DNA from: Dallia pectoralis
Taxonomy: Eukaryota; Chordata; Actinopteri; Esociformes; Umbridae
Direction of reading: 5' to 3'
Length of the DNA stretch: 64,000 nucleotides
NCBI GenBank assembly: GCA_029465975.1
Contig: CM055759.1
Coordinates: 11,634,744 to 11,698,743 of the forward strand
Positions 9,935 to 22,228 of this stretch are shown piece by piece. Within the stretch, counting starts at the first letter, position 1. Every line of letters begins with the position of its first letter. The notes under the pieces are model-generated. The model saw only the letters and a list, made by a program, of their open reading frames with translations. It was not told the origin of the DNA and did no database searches. The position numbers were made by a program, and so were the translations under genes.

Positions 9935-11424
9935 TGTCTGTGTTTTATTTGTTCTTCTGCTTGTTAGTTAGATGTGGATTCAAAATAATTTGTTTTGTAA
10001 TACAATATGTAGAATCAGTTCACACATGATCCAGATGTTTTCAATCAATATCTGTTGACACAAAGCATTATTTGTTAACGAAATACATCTCAACTAATTA
10101 CATATGACCTTTCACAACATTATCTTGCCTGTTATCTTAATGTTTTTTTCTGAGAGTCTCAGTGGCCCTGTAAGACAAACATGTGTGGGCATAAGTACTC
10201 TGAGTCCTAAGTACCAACTTCACAGAAAACGTAAACGGCATCCCGCCATAAACAGACCACATTCCCCACCAATGACTTGCTTTTACAGAAGTAAACAAAC
10301 ATTCTGTTTGTCTGTATATATGAGCTATGTTCTGAGGTGCTCATCTGTTTGTTGGACACCCCTGGCCCATGTAAATAAACAAACCTACTAGCTTAGTGAA
10401 TGTGAATAAAAGATATGATTTTCTTGGCCTGGACTTCCTAAGAATGTACAGGGTTTACCCGTGTCTTTCCACCACAGAACTTCCTAACAGTTTACATGGA
10501 GGAAATACTGGTGGCGTGGCTATTTACTTTGGTGTTAGTGCCTAATTACTTGACAGAGATCACTAACGATTTGCTTGACAACACTTGGCATTTTTATGGC
10601 ACACTATTTCTTTTTCTGCTCAGAAGTTAATTTTGCTCCTTTAATGGACCACATAACAAGGCTTCCCTTGGCGGTGTAATTAAAACGGGTGTCTACGGAT
10701 TCTAACCTCTTAAATCTCATATCTGATAGATGAAATCCTCCCAGTTGTCTCTTGTTTATAATAGGTATATACTTTTGTAGTTCTATCTGTCAGTCTTAAA
10801 GGCTAAACCATAAGTCTTTTTACCTCTCCAGCACCAGATGTTTGCATGTAGTGGCTAGTGTGAGATGTCATCTCTTGTAGCTGTTGTGTATTATCTGGAC
10901 CACTATATGACAAGACGTGGATATAGTTGTTAAACAAAGTGAGAGGAGAGCCAGGGAAAGCAAGGGAATGTAGACGGTGTGAGAGGCGAGAGATGGACGT
11001 GTGGACGTTTAGAGAGCAACGGAGAACCAAACGGGGTGGGGAGTTGGGTGAAAAGAGCAAGAGCGATATGGAAGTGGGGAGTTGGATGTGGTCCAGGTGC
11101 TTGTCTGTCTGGCCTCCACCGTGTTGTCGGTCTGGAAAGGTGAACAAGCTCCATTTGCACAGGACGGAGAGATTAAACGGTCATACACAGACATACGCAG
11201 AACGCAGAACCTGTCAAGTCAGGACCTAACAGCGTCTGTTAGAAAGCAGTATAGGAACAAACTGATAAAAACAGTAATAAGTCAGTTGTATATTTGTATT
11301 TATTTTGATTGTCATTTAAAAACTCAACCAGGTATTCAGTCATAGAGATCACTTGGATGTCGTGCCTTGAGACATTCTCTGTTCTAGCCGACCACCACAC
11401 CTGAATTCAGTCTCAAATCAGATC
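9935..11424. other. Non-coding sequence
   Basis: Apparently single-copy DNA. The small open frames here have no recognisable domains or splice context. Confidence 0.55.
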
Positions 11425-11490
11425 AGGAACCCATCGTGTAGAGCTCCACGGGTTCCTGGGTTCAACCCCCACTGGGGGCCAGTATAAAAC
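11425..11490 (+). repeat. tRNA-derived SINE fragment
   Basis: Contains a pol III B-box-like GGTTCAACCCC at about 11459-11469 followed by GGGGGCCAGTATAAAA. This resembles the end of the tRNA part and the start of the body of fish SINEs. The A box and the usual 3' part are missing, so it is a short relic. Confidence 0.55.
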
Positions 11491-11874
11491 ATGTCTGTTC
11501 ATTCACCAGAAGCCTGTCTGCATAATAGTGTCCGTTCATTGACTCAAATGTGAATGTACATTTCAACTTCACACAGACACATGGGTTCAGACCAGGCAAA
11601 ACAATGTTGTGGAACAACGATGGATTTAATGGGTCTCACCTTCTGAGTAAACTCTCCGTAGGAGCTCCAGGGGATTCTGTACTTCTGTGCTCTTTCTCAA
11701 TGCTGAGCCTGTGGATTAATGGCTATTATGGCAACACATGAGCTCATGGCTAATTGGCCGAGCCGATGTTTCCTGCTGAATGCTACCTGGTTCAGTCGTG
11801 ACTCTCGTCATGGCTGGCCCCTTCCTGGTCTGACTTAGGCTGGTGATTGAGCGGCCGTTTAGTGACACCGGCCA
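11491..11874. other. Non-coding sequence before the 45-bp array
   Basis: No gene seen. Contains short runs of unremarkable single-copy DNA. Confidence 0.5.
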
Positions 11875-12374
11875 TGAACCTCTTTGGGATGGAGGAGGAA
11901 CGTCAACCTGTCCTATGGTGGAACCTCCTTGGGATGGAGGAGGAACGTCAACCTGTCCTATGGTGGAACCTCCTTGGGATGGAGGAGGAACGTCAACCTG
12001 TCCTATGGTGGAACCTCCTTGGGATGGAGGAGGAACGTCAACCTGTCCTATGGTGGAACCTCCTTGGGATGGAGGAGGAACGTCAACCTGTCCTATGGTG
12101 GAACCTCCTTGGGATGGAGGAGGAACGTCAACCTGTCCTATGGTGGAACCTCCTTGGGATGGAGGAGGAACGTCAACCTGTCCTATGGTGGAACCTCCTT
12201 GGGATGGAGGAGGAACGTCAACCTGTCCTATGGTGGAACCTCCTTGGGATGGAGGAGGAACGTCAACCTGTCCTATGGTGGAACCTCCTTGGGATGGAGG
12301 AGGAACGTCAACCTGTCCTATGGTGGAACCTCCTTGGGATGGAGGAGGAACGTCAACCTGTCCTATGGTGGAAG
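11875..12374. repeat. 45-bp minisatellite, about 11 nearly identical copies
   Basis: Unit GGAACCTCCTTGGGATGGAG plus GAGGAACGTC AACCTGTCCT ATGGT. The copies look identical apart from the first (CTCTTTGGG), so the array is young or homogenised. Because 45 is a multiple of three and the unit lacks stops, all three plus frames and at least one minus frame stay open. These open frames are a by-product of the repeat and no gene is supported. Confidence 0.97.
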
Positions 12375-13665
12375 GATCATGACTATAACGAAAGGATGGC
12401 TCCATAGTCCAACGCTATTCACTAGAAGTCCTGAATGCATGTATTTATCTGGGAAGGCAGAACCAGAACCTCAACCTACATTCATAAAAAAAAATGTGGA
12501 CCAGGATTTACTGGGTTAATGTAAAATACCCTTTCATTACTTCCACAGTAGGATCATAAATGATCCCTGACGTTCTGTTTGTGGTAGGTTTAAGGATTCC
12601 CTTGACAGACCCAAGGGGTTACAGCTTGATGCACCATTTACTCTGAGATTGCTTTAATTGAGATATTGTTAGCAGGGGTGTGTTTTGGGTGGCAAAGTTG
12701 GCTGTTTGACTACTCAAACCCAGGGGGCTGTGAAGACCTGTTCTGGCTTTCCTCAGAGCTGTTCAGATTCTTATCTTTTTCCCCAAATCTGTCCTTTGAG
12801 TAATCGTATGCCATTTTCCCCATCAGGTTTCAGAGGTTTGTGCACAGAATGTCAGAATTGGGCTGCATGGGCTGTCTACAAATGTCTGGTGCGTCTAGTG
12901 GGCCAGTACTGTACTCAATATTTAAATTCACACACATTTATATTGAAAATAAAACTGTGGCATTGTTTGATGGTGCCAAAGGTCACAACCGGTCGTAGAC
13001 AGTTGTCCCGTTGTGGCTTTTATTGATTTCACGGGAAGCATTCCTTCAATGTTTGATGACTAATGGCTGTTGTGCAGCAGAGGTTTTCCGAGCATCTATC
13101 CTGGGAACTGCCATGGTTGGATACTTCTGGGATGGATGAGAGGATATGGATAATGTCATATTGGATGTTTTAGAAGCACTTGAGACCTTTTCAGATCTGT
13201 GTTCATCTCCCGAATGGATTGCTAAAACATGTCATTTTTCTGGTCCTACTGATCTGTTGTCCTGAGGGAGTTGTCCGTCGACTCTATTTATTAAGTATAA
13301 TATTAGAAGTGAAGGGTAGTTTCCATTGTGGCCCACGGTTCTTCCATATCTGTAAGAGAGAGTGTTATGAGGTAATGCAAATCAGAGGCTGTCCCTGTTT
13401 TCATTGGCATGTTGTCCTATCCAAACACATGTTGCCATCACTGTGGTTGAGAAAAGAATCAACTGCTCTGCTGCTGGACATTTCAGTCATCTAGAGGCGT
13501 CCTTATCCCACGGGAAACAATACTTTAACACCAGATGATAGCTGATGGTGATGTGGTGTGATTATTTCATGAGATGTACACTGTGACATATTGTGCTTTA
13601 CCTCGCGTCTTGTGAGGGTAAGATGACTTAGTTAATCATGTCTGTCCATCATTGTCTCAACAATA
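12375..13665. other. Non-coding sequence
   Basis: No recognisable gene or transposon. Confidence 0.5.
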
Positions 13666-13768
13666 GTGTGCGAGTGTGTGTGTGTGTTTGTGTCTGTGTG
13701 TGTGTATGTGTGTCTGTGTGTGTTTGTGTGTGTGTGTCTGTGTGTGTGTGTGTGTGTGTGGATCTGTG
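13666..13768. repeat. Imperfect TG microsatellite
   Basis: TG repeats interrupted by TCTG, TTTG and TATG steps, about 100 bp. Confidence 0.95.
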
Positions 13769-15385
13769 TGAAGGGTTCAGAAATCCTGTGAGAAATGCGT
13801 ACTTTAAATGACTTACATGGAATGAAAGTGACTCTTGATTTTATTTCTTCTATTCCTCCTGTCTCTGTCTGCCTCCCTGTCTGCCTGTCTCGGTCTTTCT
13901 TTTTTCTATTCCAACCCTTGATCAATTGGCCCTTCCTTATCTGTTATCACGTAGTACTTTAGAAATAAAACAAGATGCATACTCACAGCCTGTTATCGCT
14001 GTTGTCAAACACTGATGTTAAGAGACCATCCACACTACGACAATCTGATTGGTTCAGATCTCTGACATCTAATAATTGTTCACAGCGTCACCTTGATGGT
14101 GAGATGTTTATGCACAAACAACCGAATGAACCACAGCATGTGTCTATTGCAGGTGTGAAGACAGAGTGCTGTAGAATGAACGTACCTGAGTGGACTACCT
14201 CCAACTTGTGATCAGGTACGTTTCTCCTGTTGTTTTAATGACATCCAATAGTCATGGGTTAGTGCCTAATCGAGATTGGCTGTTAAGCAGAATCGGATCA
14301 CACTCAAAGAACAGTTGAACTGGTGACCGTTACAATGAAACATTTTGTGCTTTGGCACACGGACATTGTTCTGTGTTTCATTTTTTACAAAATGGATTCA
14401 AATCCTGTCTGATTACAAACCTTAAAACAACAAATTCCCATCAATCTGAGTAATATTTGTCCCGTGTGAAAGAGAGTGGAATATAAATGTTGAATGTGTG
14501 TGTGTGTGTCTGTGTTTGTGAGTGTACACATCCATTTGTGTGTATGTGTTCTCATAGTAGATGCACACAGTATGTAAATATCTATGAATGCTTTTCCACA
14601 TAAAAATGTCTTGCTTCAGGACAGTAGTTGTAGCAAACTGGCTTAAATGAAGACGTGGCCCCTATCACACCTGTTGCTGTGAGACATTTACTGACTTTTT
14701 TACTGTGCTTTTCTTTGACATGCTACAGACAAGCAAAAGAGGCCTTGTCCATGTCAGCAGTACGCAGCAGACGCCTTGTTTTCAAACGTTATGGCGCCAC
14801 GAGTCTTATAACATCCAACGAGCTGCAGTAAAACAAAACTCTGTCGGTCCTACATCTGTTTTTGTTAGCATTTTTCACATTCTCTTTACTGGAAAGATGT
14901 TAAGGTCAGACAAAGGCGTTATGACATATAGTGTATGTGTGTGTGTGTGTGTGTGTGTGTCCTGTGTCGCGTTGTGTGGTTGTGAGCAGTGGAACCAGGG
15001 TTATTGGGGCATCATATGGGGAACCGTTCCAAATCCTCTCTGTGATAAGAGGGGTTAATGTGCTTCCTGAAGGGGTGTGTGGCTGTGTGCCACTTCCTTT
15101 ACGCCAAAGGTCAATACATAGGTCAATCTGAGGTCACACATCTCTCGTAGTTCCCAGAGTTGTGATATAGTCATGGAGCTATAAGTAGACATAAACTGCA
15201 GCTGCTGTGCACTAAACTGGTACGCTTCAATGGGTCAATATCTTCATTTAGAAATAACTTCAGAATGATATAATAATGCCGTTATGTGAATGGTCGGTAC
15301 AATTTAAACTTTTACATTCTTGACAATAAAAATATTTCCCCAGCAATTCTTTTAAAATCCAACACATCAGAATTCAGCTACCTAG
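13769..15385. other. Non-coding sequence with short TG tracts
   Basis: TG tracts at about 14494-14520 and 14933-14960. No gene seen. Confidence 0.5.
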
Positions 15386-15570
15386 TGTCATGAACCAGGG
15401 GTGAAATGCAGGGAAGCAAATGCAGGAGCCTGGATACATGTGGTTGTTTTATTAAAACCAAACAAGCAAAGGCACGAACGGAAAAAACATACAAAATAAA
15501 CTGGGCTATATAGCGACTGACTACATAACATAGATATATCCATAAACACTCACCAACTGGGACCGTGACA
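15386..15570 (-). repeat. Short LTR-like repeat (185 bp)
   Basis: On the minus strand it runs from TGTCACGGTCCC to TTCATGACA, with a polyadenylation-like AATAAA in the middle third. TG...CA ends and the signal suggest a solo LTR or a small non-autonomous LTR element. The TGTCA/TGACA ends would also fit a short DNA transposon. No target-site duplication is visible (flanks CCTAG and TTTCA). Confidence 0.35.
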
Positions 15571-18224
15571 TTTCAAATACAAATGATGCGAATACCCAGT
15601 GACTTAAATATTGCTAACTATGCCATTGTGTGTGTAATCAAAACAAAACACCAGAAAACAGGAAGTGCACCCCACTAAATCAATGACACATACACATATA
15701 CATATGAGCTTTTGGGATTATTGGAGCAATGTAACAATGTATTTATTATTTAACTACTACACTTAGTGTCATTACACAATAAAGCGTGTGAGTAGTGACT
15801 TTTCCTGTGGCAGTTTATCACACTGTTTGTGAAAGTGATGGAATATATGTTTGATTCACAATCAGATGTGCAGTCAAGACGTATGTGATATTGCCATTAG
15901 TCACATCTGAGATGGGTGAGATCGAAATCGCTCACTTTGTGAACACTGACCTTTAGCATTTGACATTGCCGCTAATACCTTCACTTAACTGGATGGCATA
16001 GATGAAAGGAGGTTTCCAACGTCTCATTTGGTCTTCTTTGGATCTGTTTGTCTAATACGACAATCTCAGTTAATTTGTCAAAATACGCATTTATAGTGAC
16101 AATCTCGTAGTTTCAGATACAACTGTTTAAATGCATGGCTTTGTCATTAAAGAGGCAATTTGGCACAAAATCTGTCAATTTCCCCCCTCTTTTTATCTGT
16201 CTGCGCCTGGATGATCTTAGTGCATTAGGGGGTGTCTGGGGCGAATCCTTGCCCACCCAAGAGGCTTTCCAGGCAGGGAAAATATTGCGCTGTTGTCTCC
16301 TCTCTGGATCTTCCCTCTGGTCCCCATGTAAACAGCCTCCCTAGAGGGCCAGAGACATGGAAAACCGACTGTTATTATTACAGCGGATGACAAAGCCATT
16401 CACTTTTAAAGAACTTCACATGTAAATGTCGGTTCTCTCTATCTTTTCTTTCTTTCCCTCTCTGTCACTTTATCTCTCGACTGTACCACATTGAATTATT
16501 AGATTATTATTATGAATAACTGCAGAAGTGGAAAAAGCGACTCATGGCCAAAACAGAGTCATCACCAGTGTCTTGAAATAGAGCACGGCCTGAGAAGACG
16601 ATGGAAAGGTGTACCAGTCAATCCCAGTGTGTTGTGCTTGGGTTCAATAGATGCTCCTCTGTCAGTACAGCTACTAGACTGTTTACTCATTCCCGTGGAA
16701 ACTCTTGCAACAGATAACTTATTAATTTAGAATTGCTTTCTGTAAATGTTATTGCGGTAGATGAGCGTCTAGCTGTGTGTGTCTAGATATTGAGATGATG
16801 CCAATGATTGACCGTGTTGATTAACTGGTTAACCTTCTTTATTCTCTGTTACCTCTGACCATAGACCCATTCAGTCTTTCATTGGGATACCAAGACAATA
16901 CAGTCCAGTCTTTATCCATCAATAATTGTTAGCAGTGGATTGGTTGCAATAGAGGGTAGCTGGTGCTGAGAATGTGAGGCACAAATAAAATGCTTTTATA
17001 TTTGAAAAAAACGCTCATAGACCAGAAAATATTTAAAAAGCATATTTTTCAGTCCGTTTGTATAATTGGCCTCTTTTCACTGGTGTAACGTCCATACATC
17101 ATCTGCAGCGTCCTCATGTCTTCTCATCTCAGTCAGTTTCATGGGAATATGCGTTTAGATGTTCCTGATTAATGTGGACACACAGGGCAGCTTTGCACTT
17201 GCCTCCCCTGTGTCGTACATAGACCAATGTCCATTATGTTTAGTTTCACTTCCAGCTCAAACCCACACACCAACCACCAGAATGTATTATGTGTGTACTG
17301 ACAAAAGATAATCTGTATACTATTAGGTACATAAATAATTGTTGTATTCTGAATTACATATTCTGTTCAGATGTTACAGACATCTTGACATGGTTCCCAT
17401 AACAGAGGTTTTGCCAGTGCAGTGGGCGTGCCCTTTAACTGCTCTTTATTTTAGACACAAAGCTCATGGGAAAGCTATTTCTGTCCATTTTCCTCCCAGA
17501 CTCAGAAAACAGCTAATGCCCGTGGTTTATTAACAGGTGCGATGTGACCAGCGCCCAGAAATAACCCATTTACCAAACACAATGGGAATGCTTGACTCGA
17601 ATGAAGTGCATGTTATGGATGTTCTGAGTTACACTTTTATACGTTTTTTTTGCGTAGAAACGTATCCTTTCCGAGAGGCGTTACGAATTGTAAACGTGAC
17701 TGATCGTATTATATCTTATATCACATTTAAAAAGTACACCGCCTGCGTTCGTTTCTTGGAAATGAAAACGAGTCGTCATTCATTTGAATCAAGAGATACC
17801 GACTCGCTAATGGTATAAAAATACTTGGATAGCAGGCCGCGCTTTTGTACATTGTTTACAAACTGCTAGACTAAACAGTGAGAGAGAAGGACAGAATTAA
17901 TTGAGGGAGAGAGAGACTGAGGTAGAAAGAGGGGGAAAGAAATGCATCGATATTTACGTTAGCGGATTTCTATGCAGGACTTGAGCGTTTGATTCCCCTG
18001 CAAACACAACGAGTTGCTAGGACATCCCCAGAGGATGTGTTGTGGCTCCCTGGAGAGCGTCTGCTTCTTATTGTGTCCCCCTGTTTGTTGGGTCACAGCT
18101 CTCAAAAGGGCCGACCTTTTGCTTTATGTTACAGTAATACTAAACGTACTGTACTTGGCACCATAACAGACCCTGACAGGACACACTAATTTCACTAGCT
18201 TTCTAATGGAAGGGAGCACTGTAT
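15571..18224. other. Non-coding sequence
   Basis: No recognisable gene. A purine-rich GAGA stretch lies at about 17878-17942. Confidence 0.5.
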
Positions 18225-18297
18225 TTTCCTGTATTTTGGAAAAGCACTTTGTGACAATGTACAAACGGCTTCATAATATATTTTTGATTGATTCATT
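18225..18297 (+). repeat. Possible LINE/SINE 3' tail fragment
   Basis: AAAGCACTTTGTGACAA followed by a degenerate stretch and TTTGATTGATTCATT. This resembles the common fish repeat tail that ends in TTTGATTGAT. A related tail occurs at about 53570-53650. Confidence 0.35.
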
Positions 18298-19964
18298 ATT
18301 TAGCTATATATATTCAGCAAAATATGATTTGTATGCAAAGGCTGCATTAGGGTACCCCGTCCCAAAGAAGCCTTGACACAGAATCTAAAAGTCTATTAGG
18401 CTGTAAGGTGATGACCACTTGATTCACCCACGTTTCCCCCCGCGTTTCACCACGTTTCTTCCCCGTTTTTCATATATTAACTCATCCCAGAGTGTGTACA
18501 TGTCTTCTGTCACGTCATCCATAAGCATTGTTGCTTGTCATATTTTTAATATCGTTGAGTGTTTCGGCATTGACTGTTTGATTTTAGTTTGATGCAAGTT
18601 AAACGCTATTTATTTTGACATTCATTTGCTTTTCCACTTTGGACTTAATTTACACAATAAATCACCACAAACAGCAGATGTGCCTGGAACTTAATATATG
18701 CCATGTAGTATACTGTAGTGTGAAGGCACTTCGTCATAACTTCAAGCCCTCTGCGTTTTTCGTAGTCTCATACTGTACATACAATTGGAGTGACCTTACA
18801 TTTGGGAAAATGTATTTTGATATGGCAGGATATGGCAGAGTTTCATACATTATTCCTGTGTGGGAACAGCAGTAAATTCGTTTTTTTTGCAGGCTTTACA
18901 TATTACAAGACAACTAGAAACACTGTAGAAATGCATGTTTTCTGACACTATTGCATCCTGGTTCCACGCTAGCAGTTGGATACGCTGTTGATGTGCCCAG
19001 GCGTTTTATGGCTGGCACCCTGGTATTCAGGCATGTTGGCACTATCCCCATCCTGGAGGGGTCGGTCTGGGTCGCAGTGTCCCTCAGGACGTCCAGAGAA
19101 TGTTGGTCCGCCTCGTTTCCCATCTGACGGTCCACAAACAGACGCAAACAGACACGACGACGGGTACGACGCAGCAGTCAAGAGCTTGTCAGAGGTCTCG
19201 CGACTATTTCTGCTGTTAAATACATCATGCTCCCTGACTATAGGACAGGCCGGGTCTACAGAATACATCCTGACACACCAGGGTTAGGTCCAGGGGATTT
19301 CCCCACAGTCCGCTTTAGAGCGTCCCCTTGTTCCCCAAAGGCCTCCCATTTCGGAGTGCTCCCACAGGCATTTTCTGTTAGTTTTTTTAGGGTCCCTACT
19401 AAATCCCACAGTCAACCAATAAAAGCATGTAAACATCATGAAGGGTCATGTGGAGTGAGCCGCTGGATGGCGAATGGGTTTAGGGGGTCGATGCTTACAT
19501 GGTGATTCATAGTTCCCTGGTCTCTCAGCCCAGTGTGACACTTTTGTTGGGAACTGAAAGATGGGATTTCCCATTTAATGAGATAAGAGAATAATAATGT
19601 CCCTTATCAACGTAATCTTTCCACGTCTAGACATTTTACCCACTTTTCTAATTTATGTGGATTGGCCCGATTAGGCATGTTTTATGTGGTCCACGGTTGT
19701 CTTTAATCAACAGTTCACTAACTCTGACCATTTAAGAAGAACCAGAACCTCAGCTTGGTCTGTGTTGTTGTTTTGCAGGCCATAGCAGGAACAGTTGAAC
19801 ATGTCTTCTCGAGCCTCTGTGGTTCGTTCATCAACATCCGAATCAGGACAACTTATTGCCACTCAACAAATTCAGCAGAATCGCAAATCGTTAGTGCAAA
19901 TCAGTGGTTAAACCAATGCATCAAAGTTACTCTTCTGATCTGTTCAGCTGGCGCTCAACACAAA
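18298..19964. other. Non-coding sequence
   Basis: No gene could be supported. A short frame near 19800 follows an acceptor-like TTTTGCAG but lacks a usable splice donor. Confidence 0.45.
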
Positions 19965-19978
19965 TACACACACACACA

Positions 19979-20019
<41 letters not shown>
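19965..20019. repeat. CA microsatellite
   Basis: About 27 CA units, with one CAGA interruption. Confidence 0.95.
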
Positions 20020-20022
<3 letters not shown>

Positions 20023-20049
20023 AACCCCTCAGAGTTCCGGTTGTCTGCA

Positions 20050-20170
20050 GAGAAGAAACAGAGTAAGCGAAAGAGAAAGAGAGGATAAAATATTGTAGAA
20101 TAAATACAGAGTGGTTGAGTGAACAGGAGAGAGAGAGAAAGAGATTGAGAGATAGAAAGAGAGAGAATCT
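20050..20170. repeat. Purine-rich GA/GAAA simple sequence
   Basis: Almost all purines on the plus strand (runs such as GAGAGAGAGAAAGAG), with a few interruptions. Confidence 0.7.
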
Positions 20171-21311
20171 TGCTAGCTGAGAGAGAGGGAGGTATGTGGG
20201 TACAGGAACACTGTGTGATTCCTTTTTCCGCTCCGTGACTCCTGCTCTGCTCCATACTGGCCCCATGGCACCCTGGCTGTGTGGCTTCGGGAGTTGGGAG
20301 TATACTGGGATATGGGATGCACTGTTCCCAACCCTGCAGGAAACCTCCCCTGCATTTCTTAGTGATCCTGGCCAATCGTTGTGTCTGCCATGAAGGCCCT
20401 CCAATGTCCCCCAACCTCCATCCTTCCATCTCTGGCCCCTCCTCTTGTCTGTTTCTTTGTCGTCAGGTCTTGACCTTAACAGTGTTTTCACTCCTCAAGC
20501 ATGGAGACAGTGATTAGGCCAAGAGACATGAAAAATATGGAAAGATAGACACAGAGGGAGAGAGACAGTCAGACAGAGTGTGAGAGAAACAATTGTAATT
20601 CAATCCTAGGATATTACTCAGTCACTATTTGTTGGACCAGAGGAGCCCTTCTAACCACCCAGTCAATTACCTTGAAAACTGTTTATACGTGTTGTTTTTG
20701 GTTTCAAGAGCATGATATTAAATACAACCGATTTTCATACCCTTGAGATATGAGAGAGTCCAGTCTGACTGAATAAAATGTGCCTGTTATGTAATTTCTA
20801 AAGCAACATTAACGAGCAGGTAGATCCTCAGGAAAAAAACGTTTTCCTGGCGGCAACTTGTGTAACATTGAATAACGACAAGCCTTCAAAACATTGTGGC
20901 GTCTGTCGTGATTGCTTGTCTCTGGTCACATCCAGATAGGCACCTGTTCATTGACTTTCATCCTGAGTTCAGTACCTTAGCATTTACTCCTGATGGTCTC
21001 TTCATGTTTTGAGGCACACAGAAGTTGACAGTTGCAGACAAATCTACAGCAATGCAATCTGACGAGTGACGTCCATTGGAAACATGACCTTTAAGTACCT
21101 GTTGATCTTTATTGACACTGATATAAAGTATGAAGAATGACCTGACATAGATGGGCGTTGTGGTCTTAGTAAGGACACAACATTGCCTGAGGGAAGGGAA
21201 GTGAAATGATGAACTAGAGAGGTACAGGCACGCCGAGGGCCAAAACCAGCTAGATAGTAATAAATATAGAAACCAGGAAAGAGACAGTGTAGATCAGTGG
21301 AGAGGAGGGCG
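20171..21311. other. Non-coding sequence
   Basis: No recognisable gene or repeat. Confidence 0.5.
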
Positions 21312-21716
21312 AAGAACCAGGGGTAAGAACCAGGGGGAGGTACCAGGGGGAGGTACCAGGGGTAAGAACCAGGGGGAGGTACCAGGGGTAAGAACCAGGG
21401 GGAGGTACCAGGGGGAGGTACCAGGGGTAAGAACCAGGGGGAGGTACCAGGGGTAAGAACCAGGGGGAGGTACCAGGGGGAAGAACCAGGGGGAGGTACC
21501 AGGGGTAAGAACCAGGGGGAGGTACCAGGGGTAAGAACCAGGGGGAGGTACCAGGGGTAAGAACCAGGGGGAGGTACCAGGGGTAAGAACCAGGGGGAGG
21601 TACCAGGGGTTAGAACCAGGGGGAGGTTCCAGGGGGAGGTACCAGGGGTTAGAACAAGGGGGCGGTACCAGGGGTAAGAACCAGGGGGAGGTGGCAGGGA
21701 GGTGGCAGGGAGTAGA
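21312..21716 (+). repeat. 13-bp / 26-bp G-rich minisatellite, about 30 monomers
   Basis: Two alternating 13-mers, ACCAGGGGTAAGA and ACCAGGGGGAGGT, form a 26-bp dimer. Occasional GGT-GGT neighbours break the alternation. The end degrades into AGGTGGCAGGG copies. Confidence 0.95.
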
Positions 21717-22228
21717 GGAGAATCCTTTGGTGTACGGTACGGATTAGAGCATCCCTGGCCGAGGGACGCAGAGCGTGTGTGCCGTAATTGAATTTCACGC
21801 TCAGCGCTTCCTTCTGAAGTCGTGTAGCAAAGCGGTCATTTGAAAAGAAAGCTATTAGTCTGGGCCGCTGCCAAGCCGAGGCCGACGTAGAAAATCAGGG
21901 ATTAAAGTCGTCGCTGTGCCCCGTCAAAAGACAGTCATTGTGACAAGAGACTGGTGGGAGCAAAAGGGACGGCAAACATAAGCAGGAATAACAACATGGG
22001 CTCATTTTGTAACTGTGCTCACATGTACAACTCAAAGGTTTCCTATGAGACGAATTTGATTCCTTGGCCCTGCTTGAGATTAAAGTCTTCATTCAGTTTA
22101 ATTCATCCATGTTAACATGTAACGTAATGGTAAGTCCACATTTCATGTCTCAACACCCTAAAACAGATCAAACTGCTGATCATATAAGAGCATAATTATC
22201 AATATGACGATGTATGGTATAGTATATA
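21717..22228. other. Non-coding sequence
   Basis: Nothing recognised. Confidence 0.5.

Noticed and set aside
11716..12519. Long open frames over the 45-bp array on both strands
   Set aside because: The period is a multiple of three and the unit lacks stops; the frames are by-products of the repeat.
19780..19911. Short frame starting MSSRASVVRSSTSESG after an acceptor-like TTTTGCAG
   Set aside because: Ends at a stop after 36 codons with no consensus donor and no recognisable homology.
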